From: Patescibacteria group bacterium
Lineage (GTDB): Bacteria; Patescibacteriota; Microgenomatia; UBA1400; MFAQ01
Assembly: GCA_018819325.1 (NCBI GenBank)
Contig: JAHJQJ010000030.1
Span: 1-5,928, forward strand
Reading direction: 5' to 3'
Length of the DNA: 5,928 bases
Below the pieces are notes generated by a model, which saw nothing but the letters and a program-made list of their open reading frames with translations, made no database searches and was not told the origin of the DNA. Position 1 is the first letter of the stretch. The number at the start of each line of letters is the position of its first letter. Positions 5,240-5,928 of this stretch are shown here, piece by piece. A program made the position numbers and the translations under genes.

Positions 5240-5727
5240 TTTTTAACTTATTTAACAAAAAAACCGATTTAATTGCGATTGTTCGTGAAGTGGTTAGTGC
5301 TACTAATGATAAGATTTGGGAAATCCAGGACAAGGAAAATCAACAACTGACCGATATATTCGCGATTCGTCATATATTTGCGTGTGTTGCCTTGAAGCCT
5401 AGAGCAGAGGAGGCAGGTAGGGAAGAATTTTTGAAACGGCTTACAATAAATTTTATGAGCGCTGGTTTGCCGCGACTAGTAGCAATGTCGGTCGAGGATA
5501 TTTATGGGTCTGAAAAACTACCCAAAAATGTTTATGACATAGAAATGTCAGATACACCCAAAGCTTATAAGTATATTGAATCCAACGCCCCCTATAACCT
5601 GAACGATAGAGCCGTACTCAACCTTATATTGTGCAGTGCCTGCATATCAGTTCTGGCCAAAAAGAGGATCGAAGACTGGGATGTTTTTGAGAGAGTGACA
5701 TTTGCTGTGATGGATAGCAGGTTTTAG
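5236..5727 (+). CDS. Hypothetical protein, 163 aa, not recognised
   Basis: I do not recognise this family. The product looks soluble and mostly helical. It has a short amphipathic start (MIFNLFNKK), a charged first half (QDKENQQLTD, KPRAEEAGREEFLKR) and a hydrophobic Cys-containing segment near residues 126-140 (AVLNLILCSACISVL). That segment is too short and mixed to call a firm membrane helix. No signal peptide, Walker, zinc or DNA-binding motif is evident. The ATG at 5236 is supported by AGGAAG (5222-5227) 8 nt upstream and by the overlap with a leader ORF. The stop is TAG at 5725-5727. It lies 111 bp after the S gene in the same orientation, so it could belong to the defence cassette or be independent. 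Codon use looks similar to its neighbours, which suggests a real gene. Confidence 0.65.
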   Translation: MIFNLFNKKTDLIAIVREVVSATNDKIWEIQDKENQQLTDIFAIRHIFACVALKPRAEEAGREEFLKRLTINFMSAGLPRLVAMSVEDIYGSEKLPKNVYDIEMSDTPKAYKYIESNAPYNLNDRAVLNLILCSACISVLAKKRIEDWDVFERVTFAVMDSRF

Positions 5728-5729
5728 TG

Positions 5730-5735
5730 TATAGT
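5730..5735 (+). promoter_or_regulatory. Weak candidate -10 box for the riboswitch transcript
   Basis: TATAGT matches 5 of 6 consensus positions and lies just past the stop of the hypothetical gene. It would start RNA near 5742, about 15 nt before the riboswitch core. No matching -35 box is visible, so the riboswitch could instead be transcribed by read-through. Confidence 0.3.
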
Positions 5736-5756
5736 CTAGATGTTCGACAATTAGGG

Positions 5757-5849
5757 GTATCGAGAGTGTGGTGAGGGTTCTGGCCCCGTGACCCACCGGC
5801 AACCTGCTGAAAGGCAAGGTGCCAAAGCCAGCCCATATGGGAACGATAT
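5757..5849 (+). promoter_or_regulatory. SAM-I (S-box) riboswitch aptamer
   Basis: The order of conserved elements matches the S-box. The P1 5' strand is TATCG with the AGAG that follows it (5758-5766). P2 pairs GTGG (5768-5771) with CCAC (5793-5796), with an inner GGG/CCC and the CTGGCCC segment. A kink-turn-like GTGA (5788-5791) follows, then the hallmark CCGGCAACC (5796-5804). P3 pairs ACCTGC (5802-5807) with GCAAGGT (5814-5820). A GGTGCCAAAGCC junction leads to P4, CCC/GGG (5832-5834/5839-5841), and the P1 3' strand CGATA (5844-5848). S-box RNAs bind S-adenosylmethionine and usually switch off methionine, cysteine or SAM genes when SAM is abundant. The terminator directly downstream indicates transcriptional control. 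An A-U extension of P1 (AATTA 5749-5753 with TAATT 5855-5859) is possible. Confidence 0.92.
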
Positions 5850-5859
5850 ATTAGTAATT

Positions 5860-5885
5860 CGCTCTTCCTATGGGAGAGCGTTTTT
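5860..5885 (+). terminator. Intrinsic terminator, expression platform of the SAM riboswitch
   Basis: CGCTCTTCC (5860-5868) pairs over its full 9 bp with GGGAGAGCG (5872-5880), with one G-U pair and a TAT loop. Five T residues follow (5881-5885). It sits between the aptamer and the Shine-Dalgarno site of the next gene, as expected for SAM-dependent premature termination. I could not identify the antiterminator pairing with confidence. Confidence 0.9.
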
Positions 5886-5895
5886 GGAGGAAAAG

Positions 5896-5928
5896 ATGAA
5901 GGATTTTAAAGAGAGTGTTAAGCGGGGA
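5896..5928 (+). CDS. Start of a SAM-riboswitch-controlled gene (partial)
   Basis: Eleven codons (MKDFKESVKRG) are visible before the window ends. The ATG at 5896 follows GGAGG (5886-5890) with a 5-nt gap, and lies just beyond the riboswitch terminator, so the start is well supported. Too little protein is present to name it. From the S-box context, the likely products are enzymes or transporters of methionine, homocysteine, folate-methyl or SAM metabolism. This is inference from regulation alone. Confidence 0.75.
   Translation, partial: MKDFKESVKRG

Noticed and set aside
5624..5836. 70-codon minus-strand open frame
   Set aside because: It is antisense to the 3' end of the 163-aa gene and to the riboswitch; the conserved riboswitch elements explain this stretch better.

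Overview
The window reads as a bacterial chromosome segment of moderate GC. A defence-type cassette sits between two housekeeping or metabolic loci. The left edge holds the last 65 codons of holA (DNA polymerase III delta subunit), converging on a complete rpsT (ribosomal protein S20); the two stop codons share one TTAA. The form of S20 (start MPIIKSAKKR, 80 aa), the REP-like palindromes and the compact spacing suggest a Candidate Phyla Radiation (Patescibacteria) genome. This is a tentative inference, and no rRNA or other marker is present to settle it. All long genes end in TAA or TAG, and none contains an in-frame TGA.

Positions 439-922 hold no convincing gene. They contain a predicted rpsT promoter (minus strand), a packed series of short palindromic repeats, a perfect 10-bp inverted repeat around a T-run, and a -10 box for the next gene.

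Positions 923-5124 form the main cassette. It has a 465-aa ATPase with a C-terminal Toprim-like region (OLD-nuclease-like architecture), a 598-aa fusion of a PD-(D/E)XK nuclease to an N6-adenine methyltransferase, and a 314-aa specificity subunit with two target-recognition domains. The last two overlap by one base (TAATG) and match the layout of BcgI-type (type IIB) restriction-modification: one RM polypeptide plus one S polypeptide, with no HsdR helicase. The ATPase is transcribed in the same direction but the RM gene appears to have its own promoter. That promoter is placed so that its mRNA would start at the GTG start codon, i.e. leaderless. The inferred division of labour is that the RM and S proteins methylate self DNA and cut unmodified DNA on both sides of a split target, while the OLD-like protein adds an ATP-dependent, possibly nucleolytic, second line.

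Positions 5125-5727 carry a GC-rich hairpin and an unrecognised 163-aa soluble protein. Both this gene and the ATPase gene are preceded by an 11-13 codon mini-ORF whose TGA overlaps the main ATG as ATGA.

Positions 5728-5928 contain a SAM-I (S-box) riboswitch followed by a strong intrinsic terminator. Next come a Shine-Dalgarno site and the first 11 codons of a gene that runs off the window, presumably one for methionine or SAM metabolism.
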